Part shown: in pieces, positions 13,110 to 25,000 of the stretch
How the letters are laid out: the number at the start of each line of letters is the position of its first letter
Numbering within the stretch: position 1 is the stretch's first letter
Assembly: GCA_012064415.1 (NCBI GenBank)
Contig: SSNU01000042.1
Location: 653,822-717,821, forward strand
Source of the DNA: Gyrodactylus bullatarudis
Lineage: Eukaryota; Platyhelminthes; Monogenea; Gyrodactylidea; Gyrodactylidae
DNA length: 64,000 nucleotides
Reading direction: 5' to 3'
The notes under the pieces: generated by a model
The model's database searches: none
The model's input: the letters and a program-made list of their open reading frames with translations, nothing else
What the model was told of the DNA's origin: nothing
Position numbers and translations under genes: made by a program

Positions 13110-13239
13110 AGTTTTCCCTCTGTTTATCCACCAAACAGAATCTAATTGCTTTTTTTAGTTAATTTTTTCAAAAAATCACAATTTTGAGAAATATTGAAAC
13201 AAGTCTTCTTATCAAAGTTTTAATTGTTATCGATTTGAA
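13110..13239. promoter_or_regulatory. Shared divergent promoter, COQ7 / Asterix
   Basis: 130 bp between opposed start codons; AT-rich, no recognisable motif. Confidence 0.45.
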
Positions 13240-13590
13240 ATGTTGAACCAAAAAAGTAAGGTAGACCAGAGACGTCCATACAAAATAACCAGGTAAATCT
13301 CGCAAAAAGACTTATCCCACAGGTTTACTCCAGTTGATCCCGAAGCCCTTGCAGATGATCCCACACTGAATTACACAAACTTTGCCGGTATGGTGTTGAG
13401 CATTATGGGACTGTTTTTCGAGATGAAATTCGCCGCATGGCTAGCCGTATTCTGTGCTTTTATTGCCTACGCGAATGCCAGAGCTGTTGAGGATGCTAAA
13501 CAAATTCTTACATCCTTCGTCTTGTCTACTTGTGCTCTCGTCATGTGCTACATGCACAATCCCACCCCGATGGCTTTGAATTTATTCTAA
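13240..13590 (+). CDS. WDR83OS: Asterix (WDR83OS/PAT10), PAT complex subunit
   Basis: Two exons, 13240-13292 and 13323-13590, giving 106 aa, the same length as the human protein. Asterix pairs with CCDC47 in the ER-membrane PAT complex, an intramembrane chaperone for multipass proteins. Seen: basic N-terminus (QRRPYKITR), conserved DDPTLNYTNFAGM, two hydrophobic segments (GMVLSIMGLFFEM; AAWLAVFCAFIAYANAR) and SSEDTKQ-like RAVEDAKQ, then a third hydrophobic stretch and the NPTPM end. The intron (13293-13322) is only 30 nt. It must be removed, because unspliced reading meets TAA directly after the first exon. Confidence 0.93.
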
Positions 13591-13626
13591 TTCTGTGATC
13601 GATAGGAATCCTTTTGCTTTTTCACT

Positions 13627-13632
13627 AATAAA
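13627..13632 (+). terminator. Poly(A) signal of Asterix
   Basis: AATAAA 37 bp after the stop and only 88 bp before the acceptor that opens the next gene (PPIE). Confidence 0.6.
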
Positions 13633-13720
13633 AGAAATCTTTACACCTCTTCTTTTTGTTTTTCAGTCTCTCCTGTTTTTTTTATTTTCTCAAATTCCAA
13701 TCTCTTCTCATTTTTTGTAG

Positions 13721-14689
13721 GCAGAAGTTCCGCAGTTCCAACTTCCATCTGGATCGTACAATCCGATAAACAAACGGATGCTCTACATCGGTGGACTTGC
13801 TCCAGAAGTAGACATTGGTCTTATTCGAGCCGCTTTTATTCCCTTCGGTGAGATTGTCGATATCAATATGCCGATTGACTATGAGACAGAAAAACATAGA
13901 GGATTTGCATTCATTGAATTCGAGGATTTGGAAGATGCTGTCGCTGCCATTGATAACATGAATGAGAGTGAAATTTTGGGTCGGACGGTTCGTGTCAATG
14001 TTGCTAGACCGATCAGAATACGCGAGGGATACGGAAAGGCCGTCTGGACTGATGACAACTGGCTCAAAAAGTATGGCAGTGCTTCCATGGATCAGACCCC
14101 AATGGCAGACTCCAATGTCCTTAATCCTAATGATGCTTCAGAGTTGAATGCTGACGATGATGCCGCTGCTAATCCGTATGAAAAGAACAAGCTGGTTCTA
14201 CCCAAAGTTTTCCTTGATATTAGAATTGGCAAGACCGATGCTGGACGTATCGAGATTGAGCTTAGGAAGGATATTGTTCCTAAGACCGTGGAAAACTTTA
14301 GAGCCTTGTGTACTGGGGAGCGTGGCTATGGTTACAAGGATTGTAAATTTCACCGAGTCATTCCCGGTTTCATGTGTCAGGCTGGCGATTTCACAGAAAA
14401 CGATGGCACTGGCGGAAAGTCAATCTACGGCCGACGATTTGACGATGAAAACTTTCAACTACATCATGACATGCCGGGTGTGGTTTCAATGGCAAACTCC
14501 GGTCCTAACACGAATGGTTCACAATTCTTCATCTGCTGCAACAAGTGTGAATGGTTGGATGGTAAGCATGTGGTGTTTGGACGTGTCGTCTCTGGTCTAG
14601 ACGTTGTCGAGAGAATTGAACTAGTTGGCACTAGGTCCGGAAAGCCAAAGGAAGACGTCATCATCTCCTATTGTGGAGAGTATGTTTGA
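13721..14689 (+). CDS. PPIE: PPIE (cyclophilin 33): RRM plus cyclophilin prolyl isomerase
   Basis: Nuclear spliceosome-linked peptidyl-prolyl isomerase. From the ATG at 13778 the protein has 303 aa in one exon. An RRM (about 1-80) has RNP2 LYIGGL and RNP1 RGFAFIEF; an acidic linker follows; the cyclophilin domain (about 143-303) has catalytic Arg in [23 protein letters not shown] and the cyclosporin-site Trp in [11 protein letters not shown], ending DCGEYV-like YCGEYV. Reading is open from a strong acceptor (TTTTTTGTAG, AG at 13719-13720), adding 19 codons that end NKR, like the KR before LYVGGL in human PPIE. So the true N-terminus may come from an upstream exon or a trans-spliced leader; feature start is that acceptor. 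Single coding exon is unusual here. Confidence 0.93.
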   Translation, partial: AEVPQFQLPSGSYNPINKRMLYIGGLAPEVDIGLIRAAFIPFGEIVDINMPIDYETEKHRGFAFIEFEDLEDAVAAIDNMNESEILGRTVRVNVARPIRIREGYGKAVWTDDNWLKKYGSASMDQTPMADSNVLNPNDASELNADDDAAANPYEKNKLVLPKVFLDIRIGKTDAGRIEIELRKDIVPKTVENFRALCTGERGYGYKDCKFHRVIPGFMCQAGDFTENDGTGGKSIYGRRFDDENFQLHHDMPGVVSMANSGPNTNGSQFFICCNKCEWLDGKHVVFGRVVSGLDVVERIELVGTRSGKPKEDVIISYCGEYV

Positions 14690-14877
14690 AAGAAAACTTT
14701 TTTTTCACAAAATTATGTTAATTCTGTACAAAAAACATGAATATATTTTCATTTAAAAAGTATTATATCATTAGTGGAGGGAGCCAATTTTTTTTTATAA
14801 TTTCCCGATATTACTTTTAATAATAATTTCATGATAGTTATTAATAGAAAGACCTCTTAGTTTATCTTGGTTGGCGC

Positions 14878-16462
14878 CTAGAAAATAGGATTTGTGGACC
14901 CATATATGGTGTAGATAATCCAACCTGATATATTCAAGAGTCCAGTGAACCGAAAGACCAATGACCAATCGTGGGTACTGTCAATGATGTAGCCTGTCAG
15001 GTAGACACTACAGAAGCCAGGTATTGTACCGATTGTGGATATGATTCCGTAGACTTGGCCACAGTTCCTCGAGGTAATCTCCTGGGCATTCATGAGGATA
15101 CCGCTGTTGTGGAAGCCGCAAGAGGCAATGGCTGTCGCCATTAGACATAAACATGTTGTATAATCATCGGAGAAGTGGAGCAAATTCAAGAATATGGTAC
15201 TCCCCATCAGGGTTACAGTCTAAAGAAGCAATATTATGAGCATTTACTTACGTTCAACAGTTTGCGAATGAAAATGGTGGGATATCCCCGTTTGGTCAAC
15301 TCCTCAGCAATGATACCACCCAGGATAACCGACGGAGTGATAATCAGCCATGGGATAAAATTGAAGATCCAACTTTTGGCATCGGGATAATTGTCATTGA
15401 AATAGGTCGGCATCCAATTGAGGAGTATGTAGAAGGTGTTGCTAAACACCAAATTGGCCCAGACAACAGCCCTGAATGTAGAGATAGAGATATATTTAAA
15501 TTATACAAATTATTACAAATTTAATTCTAATTCAGACAGAATAATAAAATGTCACAGGTGTCCTTGAAGAAGGAAAACTCACAGAAAAGACGGAGACGTA
15601 AAGAGTTGATAAAAGTTCAACTTTTCGTGATATGACTTGTGGACCTTTTCAACTTGGTGAAAATCCTTGATAAGAAGGTATTTGTCCTCTTTTGTATTGT
15701 TGGCTTCAGTTTTGAGCTGTTGGTAGAGGAGAAAGGCCCATAATAGCGATATGCAACCGACAAAATGGAAGGCAAGGCGCCAACCATGGCTCTCGGATAT
15801 GTAGGAACCAAAGAGACCGCACAACAAAGTGCCAAAGTGTGACCCTGAAGTGATGAAAGCAAATGACAACTGCTTTTTCCTCGGATCGATCTTGCGCGAT
15901 AATAACGAAGCTATGCTTGGATAAAAGAAGCCTTGTGCACAGCCCTGAACGAATCGACACAGAATGAAAGCAACGTAGATCCTCTCATCCTTGGGACTGG
16001 ATTTCGGGGTGGACTCCAAATGGACTGGAAGCACCGGATCGAATTCAATATTGGAAAATTCATAGTCAAAAACCTTGATCAAGTCTGGCAGCCAGACAAA
16101 GAGAAGTGTGAGAATAGACCAAATTGAAGTGGAATAAAAAATTACAGTCTCCCCGCCATACCGATCACTGATCATTCCACCCATGTACTGAGTTAGCATG
16201 TAGCCCCAGAAGAAAATGCTCATGACCAGGCCCTAGGTGGGTTATTAAAGAGAAAGAATCGACCTACCAGTTTTTCATGATTCCAATGAAGTTCCTTCAA
16301 GAGTTGGGGTGATGTGTTGGAGACGAGAACCCTAGAAGAATACAAGAAACAGCACCCGCTAAAGAGAATGAGAGACCACTTGCGTTTTTCAGAACTAAAA
16401 GTTTGTATTAAACGAGCATACTTTGTCCACAAATTCATGGAAATTTTTTTTTCAGAAATCAA
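14878..16462 (-). CDS. SLC17A9: SLC17 family transporter, closest to SLC17A9 (vesicular nucleotide transporter)
   Basis: Four exons: 16462-16268, 16232-15583, 15471-15252, 15219-14878; 468 aa. Major-facilitator fold with about 12 hydrophobic segments. SLC17-type landmarks: FLYSSRVLVS in helix 1, SIFFWGYMLTQYMGGMISDR with the loop 2-3 G-x-x-x-D-R signature, FVQGCAQGFFYPSIASLLS in helix 4, and GWRLAFHFVG. In mammals SLC17A9 loads ATP into secretory vesicles using membrane potential and chloride. Substrate here is inferred only. Introns are 35, 111 and 32 nt. An extra hydrophilic insert (about 120-150, DFEFS-like acidic region) between helices 3 and 4 looks longer than usual. It converges with PPIE, 188 bp apart. 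Confidence 0.85.
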
Positions 16463-19054
16463 AATAAAATCTAATCATTTGCCTGTAACACGAAGAGGTA
16501 GGATGTATAATTTCTAATTTGATGACATGAACTCAATTTGATTATCAAAAATTTTTGAAATGACTACAAACAAAAACAAATTATTAGTCGTTTTCCAAAT
16601 TGTCTTTATTTTAAATTTGAAAACTGGCATAAATTTAACTTTGGAAATCTCTTCATTGGATTTAACGAAACGTTTTCCGTCTTTTCTGTGAGTCTTTTAT
16701 TCAAATTCTCCTTAATAATTGGTTTTTTATTATTTTTTCCAAACATCTCTCCAACCATTATCGATTGTAATTCAATACTGTATTAGTAAATAATATTTTT
16801 ATTGAATAAATTAATTAATGTCAACTCTCTAGATCAAATAGTATCCAATCCTTAATCTTTTTATAGATAATGTCTTATTGAATAAAATATAATCTTTGAA
16901 AGTCAACTAAAAAGCTATCAAGCTTGGCTAAAAATTCCCCTCATCATGCACATTTATTACTTTCATGCAAGAAATGTATTTACGTTTTTATCCATATTTT
17001 GTTTCTTTTCCCCCTTAACTACTTCTTTTGCTTTCGTTGAGGCAAATTATTACATTCACTCTCTCCATTCCTTCTCAGTGACAAAATTGAATTGGGAAAT
17101 TGTAATTGTAGCTACCAGAAAATAATACAAACTCTTCTTGTTGTTGTTGATGATGATGTATTTATGCTAAAGGAGAGATGATCTCTTTTCTAAAAAAAGA
17201 GAAAAAAATACTACTAAGCATACACACAAGCAGACACACAAGCAAATGGGGACACATTAGTTGAAGAAATGTACACACTACTTGACTATGTAGAGACTAT
17301 TCATTGGAAAATTCAGGGAGAAATACACAGTAGACAAACTCTCTTCACCTATTACACTACTACGCAGTTTGTTTCTTCACACAAACTAACAGAGACAATC
17401 TCCCCCCTCTCAATTCCCACTGTGTGCACAATAAATTCCCCTCCCCACTCCCGGCCCATTTAAACTTTATTCTGTTTGTGTGTTTTTCTAGTGGACGTGA
17501 ACAATAGAGAGAGAGAATATTTCCTATCATAAATTGGGAGTATAATTATTACTCTGAGAGAAACCAAGTTCAAGTTCTTGTTACTAATAATATGTTATAA
17601 ATATGATTTTGTACTTGTAGGAAGAAAAATACACTTGGATTTTACTTTGTTACTGACTGCAAAGGGCATCTTGAACCTCTATTGCCTCCTATTCTATGCC
17701 ATAATTGTGTGTAATATCTACCCTTGTATATATAATAGTATAATAATCTAATCCATTTGTAGTCCTGGAATTTTTCATTGTAGAATATGCTTGTTTATTC
17801 GAAAAAAGACAAATATTTGTCAATAAAAAAAGTGTGTACACCAAAACTGCATATGGGAAATAAGACAGAGAATAATAGTGAATTTACCACGAATTATTAG
17901 GACAGGTGTGTGTGTGTATGCGTGTGTAAAGCCAGGCCAAATCAATCAATATTAAAAAAATTGAGAAACTTGTAAAAAAATTTGAATTTCACGCGTCAAT
18001 ATTAAAAAAAATTTCATTCAATTTTATGAAACAGTTTTACTACTAGTGAATTTACCAAGGTCTTATAGTAATTTACAAATTTTCAATGAAATTGTACTAC
18101 CTTAATGAGCAAACCAAGTCCTTGAATGAAAGAGGTCTATTATTATTACGTAATCTTTGAAATACAGATTGAAGAAGGCTGGCTGAGTCCATTTCCCCGT
18201 GAAAATCAATCATTTCTACTCTTTTTCCCCCTCTGATTTATCGAGATCTCTCTTCCTTTTGTTTTTTTATTCATTCATTCTGAGTGTGTGTGATAAATGT
18301 TGTAGAAAGATTTCATTCCTATTCTCATAGATCTCCTCATCATTAGAAGCAGGATCATTTATAAACATTTATCGATTACATAATCCCTCTATTTCTCACT
18401 ATCTATTTATATATCCCTCTAAATATCCATCATTCTTTCTTGCTTGTCGTTTCATTTTAAACGTTTTCTTCCAATTCCCCATTTTGAAATGTCTATCTGA
18501 ATTAATTATTGATGTAAATGTTTATCATCACTATATATTTTCATCACTATAACATTCAAGTCATTTATCATTTATTTAGCACATACATACAAGTAGTAGT
18601 AAGGAAACATGTCATACAATCATTGTACATTTCTCACTACTCCAAGAATGAATTCTAAAAGGTTCAAGTTGATTGTAGCATTAAAAATTTTCATTCACAT
18701 ATTTTTTTGAATGAATTACAACTCTAACACAGTTGAAATTAGTTACAATTAAATGTAGGCCAATAGAATTGAAGAGTCTCCTCTCATTGGTTTAGGACAT
18801 TATCCTTGGTTTAGTATTACTACTGTCATAGCCCTTGTAGACTTAAGCTGGGCTAAACTCTCTGTCGACAATATTATGCACATCCTAAAGAAACAGTCAT
18901 AAATAAATTTCCTCCATTTAGACTGAAGGGAAGGAGAGACGTACAAATCTGAAGGAGAGACCCTTTTAGATTCACTGGATTATATTTCATCTCATGTTTA
19001 ATAACTACTTTGAATTCTGAGACTAGAATTGAAATCAAAAATTGAAACAAAACA
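16463..19054. other. Gap between SLC17A9-like gene and the PMCA start
   Basis: 2.6 kb, AT-rich, with pyrimidine runs and short (CA/TG)n and (T)n tracts. No ORF with coding character. It should hold the promoters of both flanking genes and any 5' untranslated exons of PMCA; none can be placed from sequence alone. Confidence 0.5.
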
Positions 19055-22000
19055 ATGGGTACTTCAGTCCGAGACTTACAGAAGCTCATGGAGCACAGAG
19101 GCAAAGATGCCACGGAACATTTGAACGCCTCCTACGGCGGGGTTAATGGACTATGTGACAAGTTGAATGTCAAAATGGATAGAGGTAAGCAATGATGCCT
19201 ACTAGGCTAGGGTGAAGTTTTTAACCTCATATTAGGACCAACTTTTCTGATAGAACTATAAATTCTAACCATTGTTTTGTATTAAAGCTGTGTGTCTCGA
19301 AAATGAGATTCTCTATTATGTCATTCGGTTTTAAGAATCCAAAAATTTTTAAATTGCCGCTCAATTTTCAATGAATTTTTACTAGGCAATCACTAAAATC
19401 CGGAATATCTTGGCCATTTAATGAGTTTCTTAGGTTTAATCTTCAAATCTTGTCATCAAGAGGGGGGCTTCATGGTTAATTTCGTTATTTTATCATGACC
19501 GTGGGATATTGTGGGAAAAATGGGCAATGACATAATAGAGAATGATTTTCATACTTTAGAATTATGCAAAACATGATCTGAGTACTAGAATTTATCAGAA
19601 AAGTAAGTCCTTTCGTGAGTTGTTCGCCTACTTATTCAGAGAATCAAATCTCACACTGAAACTAATCCATGCCCATCTTTTTTGATAGGCTTGACAAACG
19701 ATCAAGTCGAGAGTAATCGATCAGTTTACGGTGTCAACTTTATCAAACCGAAACGGCCAAAGAATTTCTTTGAGTTGATGTGGGAAGCTTGCAAGGATGT
19801 CACCCTCATTATTCTCATGATATCTGGTATCGTATCTCTACTCCTGTCAGTTTATACCATGTGTGAGTCTAATATTTTTTCATTATTACCCCTTCACGAT
19901 TTCCATTGTTTAAGAATTTTATAAACTAGGCATTTTTTCCTATAAAACCATACCTTTTTCCAGTTTCTTCTGTTATAGAAAATAAAATTTTTGAACACGC
20001 GCCAAGATTTTTTCAATGAATTTTACTACGAGAATGGACAAAATTGAGCTTTTCGAATACACATTTTTGTAACATTTTGAAAGAAAGTCTTGGGAAATTC
20101 GAGATGAATTTTGATGATTTTAGGGATGAAATGGAACTTTAGTATGCCAGAACATGAAAATATTTTTCATTTTGACTTTCAAAAATGTGTTTTTCATGAT
20201 TTTAAAACATCAATTTTCGATCAAGGAATGGAATATTGTTCGGGGAAAATAAAATTTTGTGCTACCCCACAATGAATAATATACATTGTATATCCTTGCT
20301 AATGAATTAAAACAGTAAATAGACACATTTAGTGATGAAATAATAAGTCGCCTTTCAAAAAGGAATCCAGGTTAGGAATCAGCTCAATTATTTTGGGATT
20401 TCAACTTTCATTCAGAACGACAAAAAAGTAGGAAGCTGAAAATAGGAAAGCTAGTAGGCATATCGAAATTGAATTCTAGGATGTTGAAATACTTTGATTA
20501 GTTGCCTATTCTTTCTGACTGGACCTGATAGAAGAAGGTTACACGACGAACACCTGGGGACGAAATTTAAATTGTAAATAGATACTGTCCCAGCTGGGAT
20601 CTTCTTGACCCAATTTCTTGAGTCAACATGGCCAAAATACCAGAGTATCTCATCATTTGACCTATAAGTGGGGATACACTCTATAAGGACTCTCATTTTC
20701 CTAATAATAAGCTGTAGTTTGATTTTTACCCAGTGGAACACAACTCTTTCTCGAGCGATAATTTTAGCTGAAAGATACCTAAAGATACACTTTGTTTTTA
20801 CCCCTCATTAGAAAGGAAATTTATTAAGCTACAAAATTATGTACAATTCATAAAGAGAGCTTTTAACTGATAGTAACCAAAGTTAATTGAAGAAGGGTGA
20901 TTTTTTGAAAACCTATTTGCTGAGGTCTTGGAAAAAAATAAAGTAACTTTTAGCGGTGGATTTAAAATATACAATCACCTGCTCGATATCTCTCATAGTT
21001 TCAGAAGATAACTGGTTTTAGAGTAAAAAAATGCCAATTTTAACCTCTATTATCTTTGAAATGATAAGTCGGCTTACGGGCCTTTTGGCATCCGGGTAGT
21101 TGACGAAAACTAAGACTACTCATCACATAATCTCGTTACCAAATTTTTATCGATTTCAAAGATTATCTGATCATGAACCGAGACAAGACCCCTTCTTCAT
21201 CAATATCATCCTTCATTATAATAATTACAATAATACTAAATTGTATTTATTTTTTTGATGTAAAAAAATATCAATTCCTCATTCTATAACATGAATTCAA
21301 CATATCCAATTTTCAATGTACAATGTAGTACAATCAATAATTGGGGGCTGATAAATAGACATATAATAAATAAATATATATCTATATAAATCTATAGTTA
21401 CTTATTATTAGTGTTCAAATTATATATATATCCAGTTCTAATTACTCTCGCTCGTTCTCAGCGTACGTATCCATCTCAGTTTTATTCTCAGTCTATGCCC
21501 AGAATTTTAGGAGCACACACCCCCCCATCACAAGAGTACTATAGTAATAGTAGTTATGAGTAGAATTGAAAAAAAGATGGAGGGTAATGGTGATGGAAAT
21601 ATCTCCTATGGGAAAATCAATTTCATTTTAATACAATTCATTCATTGTCGGGCCATCTTTACATATATTCTCATTAGACATTTCATTTGATATTTGAAAT
21701 ATTCAGTATTCTGTGCCTTTTTTGTCATTCCACGATGACACCATCGTCAATCTTGCGATGCCATGGTTATTCGAAGAAAGTTTCACGTTTAACAGAATTA
21801 TCTACTAGGACGAATTTTTATGAAAATCTAGTTTCCTCCACACACCTTTTTTGGGTTAAATTAGAGAACAGTTGCCACCTCTTATTTCTCTCTAAGTTTA
21901 CTTTGAATCGTGTTGGGAATGAAGCGGGTACAATTTCAAGACTAATTGCAGATTGAGAACTAATTGGATTATCAACCTCAGTTGACTTGTCTTGGATAGC

Positions 22001-25000
22001 TTGATTGTTCTCATCTGTAGTTGCTGTAGGAAAGCCTAACGGAAGTTCGATGAATTGGGGATTTGTTTCAACTAATAATTTTTATTCAAACAGTAAAAGT
22101 AGGCAACACGGTCTGGATTCTGGAATCCCTCCAGCCCCATTATGTATGGTCATTGAAATTTTTTGAGCGTTTTATATTCCCTCACTATTACAGTAGTCTG
22201 ATGGGGCAGGGGTGAATTTAGTTCAGTTGTCAGGAAATCAAAGAGTTTGCGTGCTGGATAGTAATATTAAATAAAAGAAAAGAAAAGACCAATTCAACTT
22301 TTTATTGTCTGCATTATCCTATCCTATAAGCCAAAAGAATAGTGTGACGTGTGGGACTGAAGCTGAATGATTGACTGCCGAATAAAATAAAAGACTAATT
22401 GGAAATGTATTGTATTCTAGTCAAGTATCAAATTGCGAACATTCCATATAGTAGATGAAAAATTTGTGACTAGTCTTACTCGAAAAACAATACGATGGGC
22501 AAAAGCATAAAAGTTTGGACTAGACTATTATCTAGGGAACACCACCTAAAAATAATCTGAGCTTTAGGTTCCAAGTTCGAGGAGTTCCAATTAGATTCAA
22601 AGCAGTCAAGTGATGATATTTTGGATCAACGTTAGACAAAGAATTCGTATTCAGCCATAGAGATCACGAATAGCTTACTGTTTCAGAACTTCCAGATTTT
22701 CGATAATTTGCCTTCATATTGAATTTTTTCGAATATCTACATCTTATTAGCTCATTCCGTTTTAGAATTCAAAAAATAATTTTTTTTCTATGAATCCGGA
22801 GATATTTGAAAAAGAAAAAACATTCTGACAAAGTTTAGGCTGTTTTTTTTGAATTTTGAATTTTATTGATGGATTCTTTTTTCCACCTCATCACTTTCAC
22901 TAATTGTTGGCTGGCTCAGAACATTTTTCGGTTTCAATATATTTAATGCAGTATATAGAACTCAATGCACGTCAGCAGAATCCGGTTCAAACGACGACAT
23001 CTCCAGGGATTTTTCTCTCGTTAGTGAGTAAACTTGTTCATGACAACCCTAAACTCACAACTAATACTAATAAGTCTATTTTACTCGATATATATAACTC
23101 CTTTGAAAATTTCACCTCATAAGGATGAATAGAAGCAATTTACCCCTAGGGAGAAGACATTGTAATAAATTTATTTCGCCCACCTCTTTTCTGTTCTTCT
23201 ATGTACCTTTTTTCTTACTTTTTCGCCAACATGAAACTAACCGTTCTTCCTTTGAGGCACCTTTAGTATTTCTTACTACAACTCAACACAGAGAGAGAGA
23301 GAGAGAGAGAGAGACACTTTGAAAAGTGTTTGGGACTCGAGTGATCATCCAAGTATGTAGGTAGGCTGATAGTTGTGTATGTATAATATATATATATTTA
23401 AGGCAAATAGACAGACTGATATTTTACTGCTCATGGTGTGTGTAATGTGGAAACTGAATTCATTCATATTCTTACTTCTCCCTCACACAGATAATTTGTA
23501 CACAAGATCTGTTTATTTCTTCATCATCGCTCTATAGTCTTCTTGATCATAAAAATTCTAGATTTTTAATGAAATGAGACTAGCTCTAGTTCGGGCATAC
23601 ACTCGTTACCTTGTTCATAGGTTGTGTGCAATAAGTAATGAGTCAACTGATTTTATCGAAAAGAAAGTCAAGAAATGACCAATTTTTTGATCCGAAAACA
23701 GGTTATCTTTGTAGCTTAAGTAGATAGAGTTCAGGTGAATGCATATATTAGAGGTATGATTCCTCGACAAAAGTTATCTTAATTTTTATCCATGATCCTG
23801 GTAAGTAGGTTTTCAAACTAAAAACGTTTTAAACAAAAATTAATTTCTCGAAAAAAATCAACTCTCTTCAAATTAATATAGCGTGAGTTTACGACGAATG
23901 ATATAGCCAAGATCTTTGCGTATTCCAGGAGATTAATAAATTTCCTAATCGAATGGGGGTGGTAAACGAAGTATTTTCTGATGCTTGAATAAATAATAAT
24001 GGGTTGTTAAAATGACGTGTGATAGAACTGTGGGATTTTAAGGGTTAAGAATTTGTAGTTCTCTTATTTTCGTCAGCTAAGAATTCTTCAAATTTAAGAG
24101 TTAAGAAAGTGATTTAATTCATATTAAGAATATAGTTAAATCTTTATCCTACGAGACGATTGACCTCGTTCAGTTTCAGTATCCTTCTTCACCGCTGTCT
24201 CTCTTTATATCGATATATACAGTTGTATCGTTCTAGAACAATTAAAATTTTTGTTCAACTCTTGAATAGAACTGAATTGCTTGTGTGTACAAATACAATC
24301 CACCCCCACATCTCTTCCCAAAGAGTAAACTAAACTTCTAGTTGAATTGAGAGGTGTAGTTCTTTTATTTATTTACTTTTTTTTGAACTATTCTTCAATC
24401 TCCTCTCTTGTCGTCCAATCAGAATATGAGGCTATCATTTAGTAATTCTCTTGCATAAGAAGATATCCATTAATCTACTATCATTATGATTCATATATAC
24501 CATTTAGTTATAGAGTTATTAGTCAAAAATAAGATTGATCATTGACAAATGATGGATTATATATTACCGTGATGTCTGGGAAATGAACTTTAGGGAATCT
24601 ATACCTAATAAGTCCTCATTATTCAGACACCCTAAGGGATTGATTGATTGATTGAAAAAGCTAAGTCTTTCATTGAGCATTAGGTAAGTGCGATATGGGA
24701 CTACTACAACTGCAACAAAAGTTTTTTTCCTTCAATACTAGAAAGATGATTAATCACTCGTTTTGTTAGAACTTGTTGGATATTTCTAAAATTGAAAAGA
24801 ATCAATAATTTGATCAAAGAGATTTTCAGCATATTGCTAGATATGTGTGTATCGCTTAAGAACTGGGCCATTTTATTTCTATGACTCGTTTTGACAGTTT
24901 GAAAAGCCTTTTGTGATGAATGATAATAAACCCATTACCGTTAAAATTCATCCTACTCTCAAATTTTTTATTAATTAGCAAAAGCCTAAGAGGTGTTTTT

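Noticed and set aside
14148..14600. 150-codon plus-strand ORF inside PPIE
   Set aside because: Out-of-frame shadow of the cyclophilin domain.
20451..20741. 96-codon minus-strand ORF in PMCA intron 2
   Set aside because: No recognisable domain, AT-rich codons, isolated, no splice partners.
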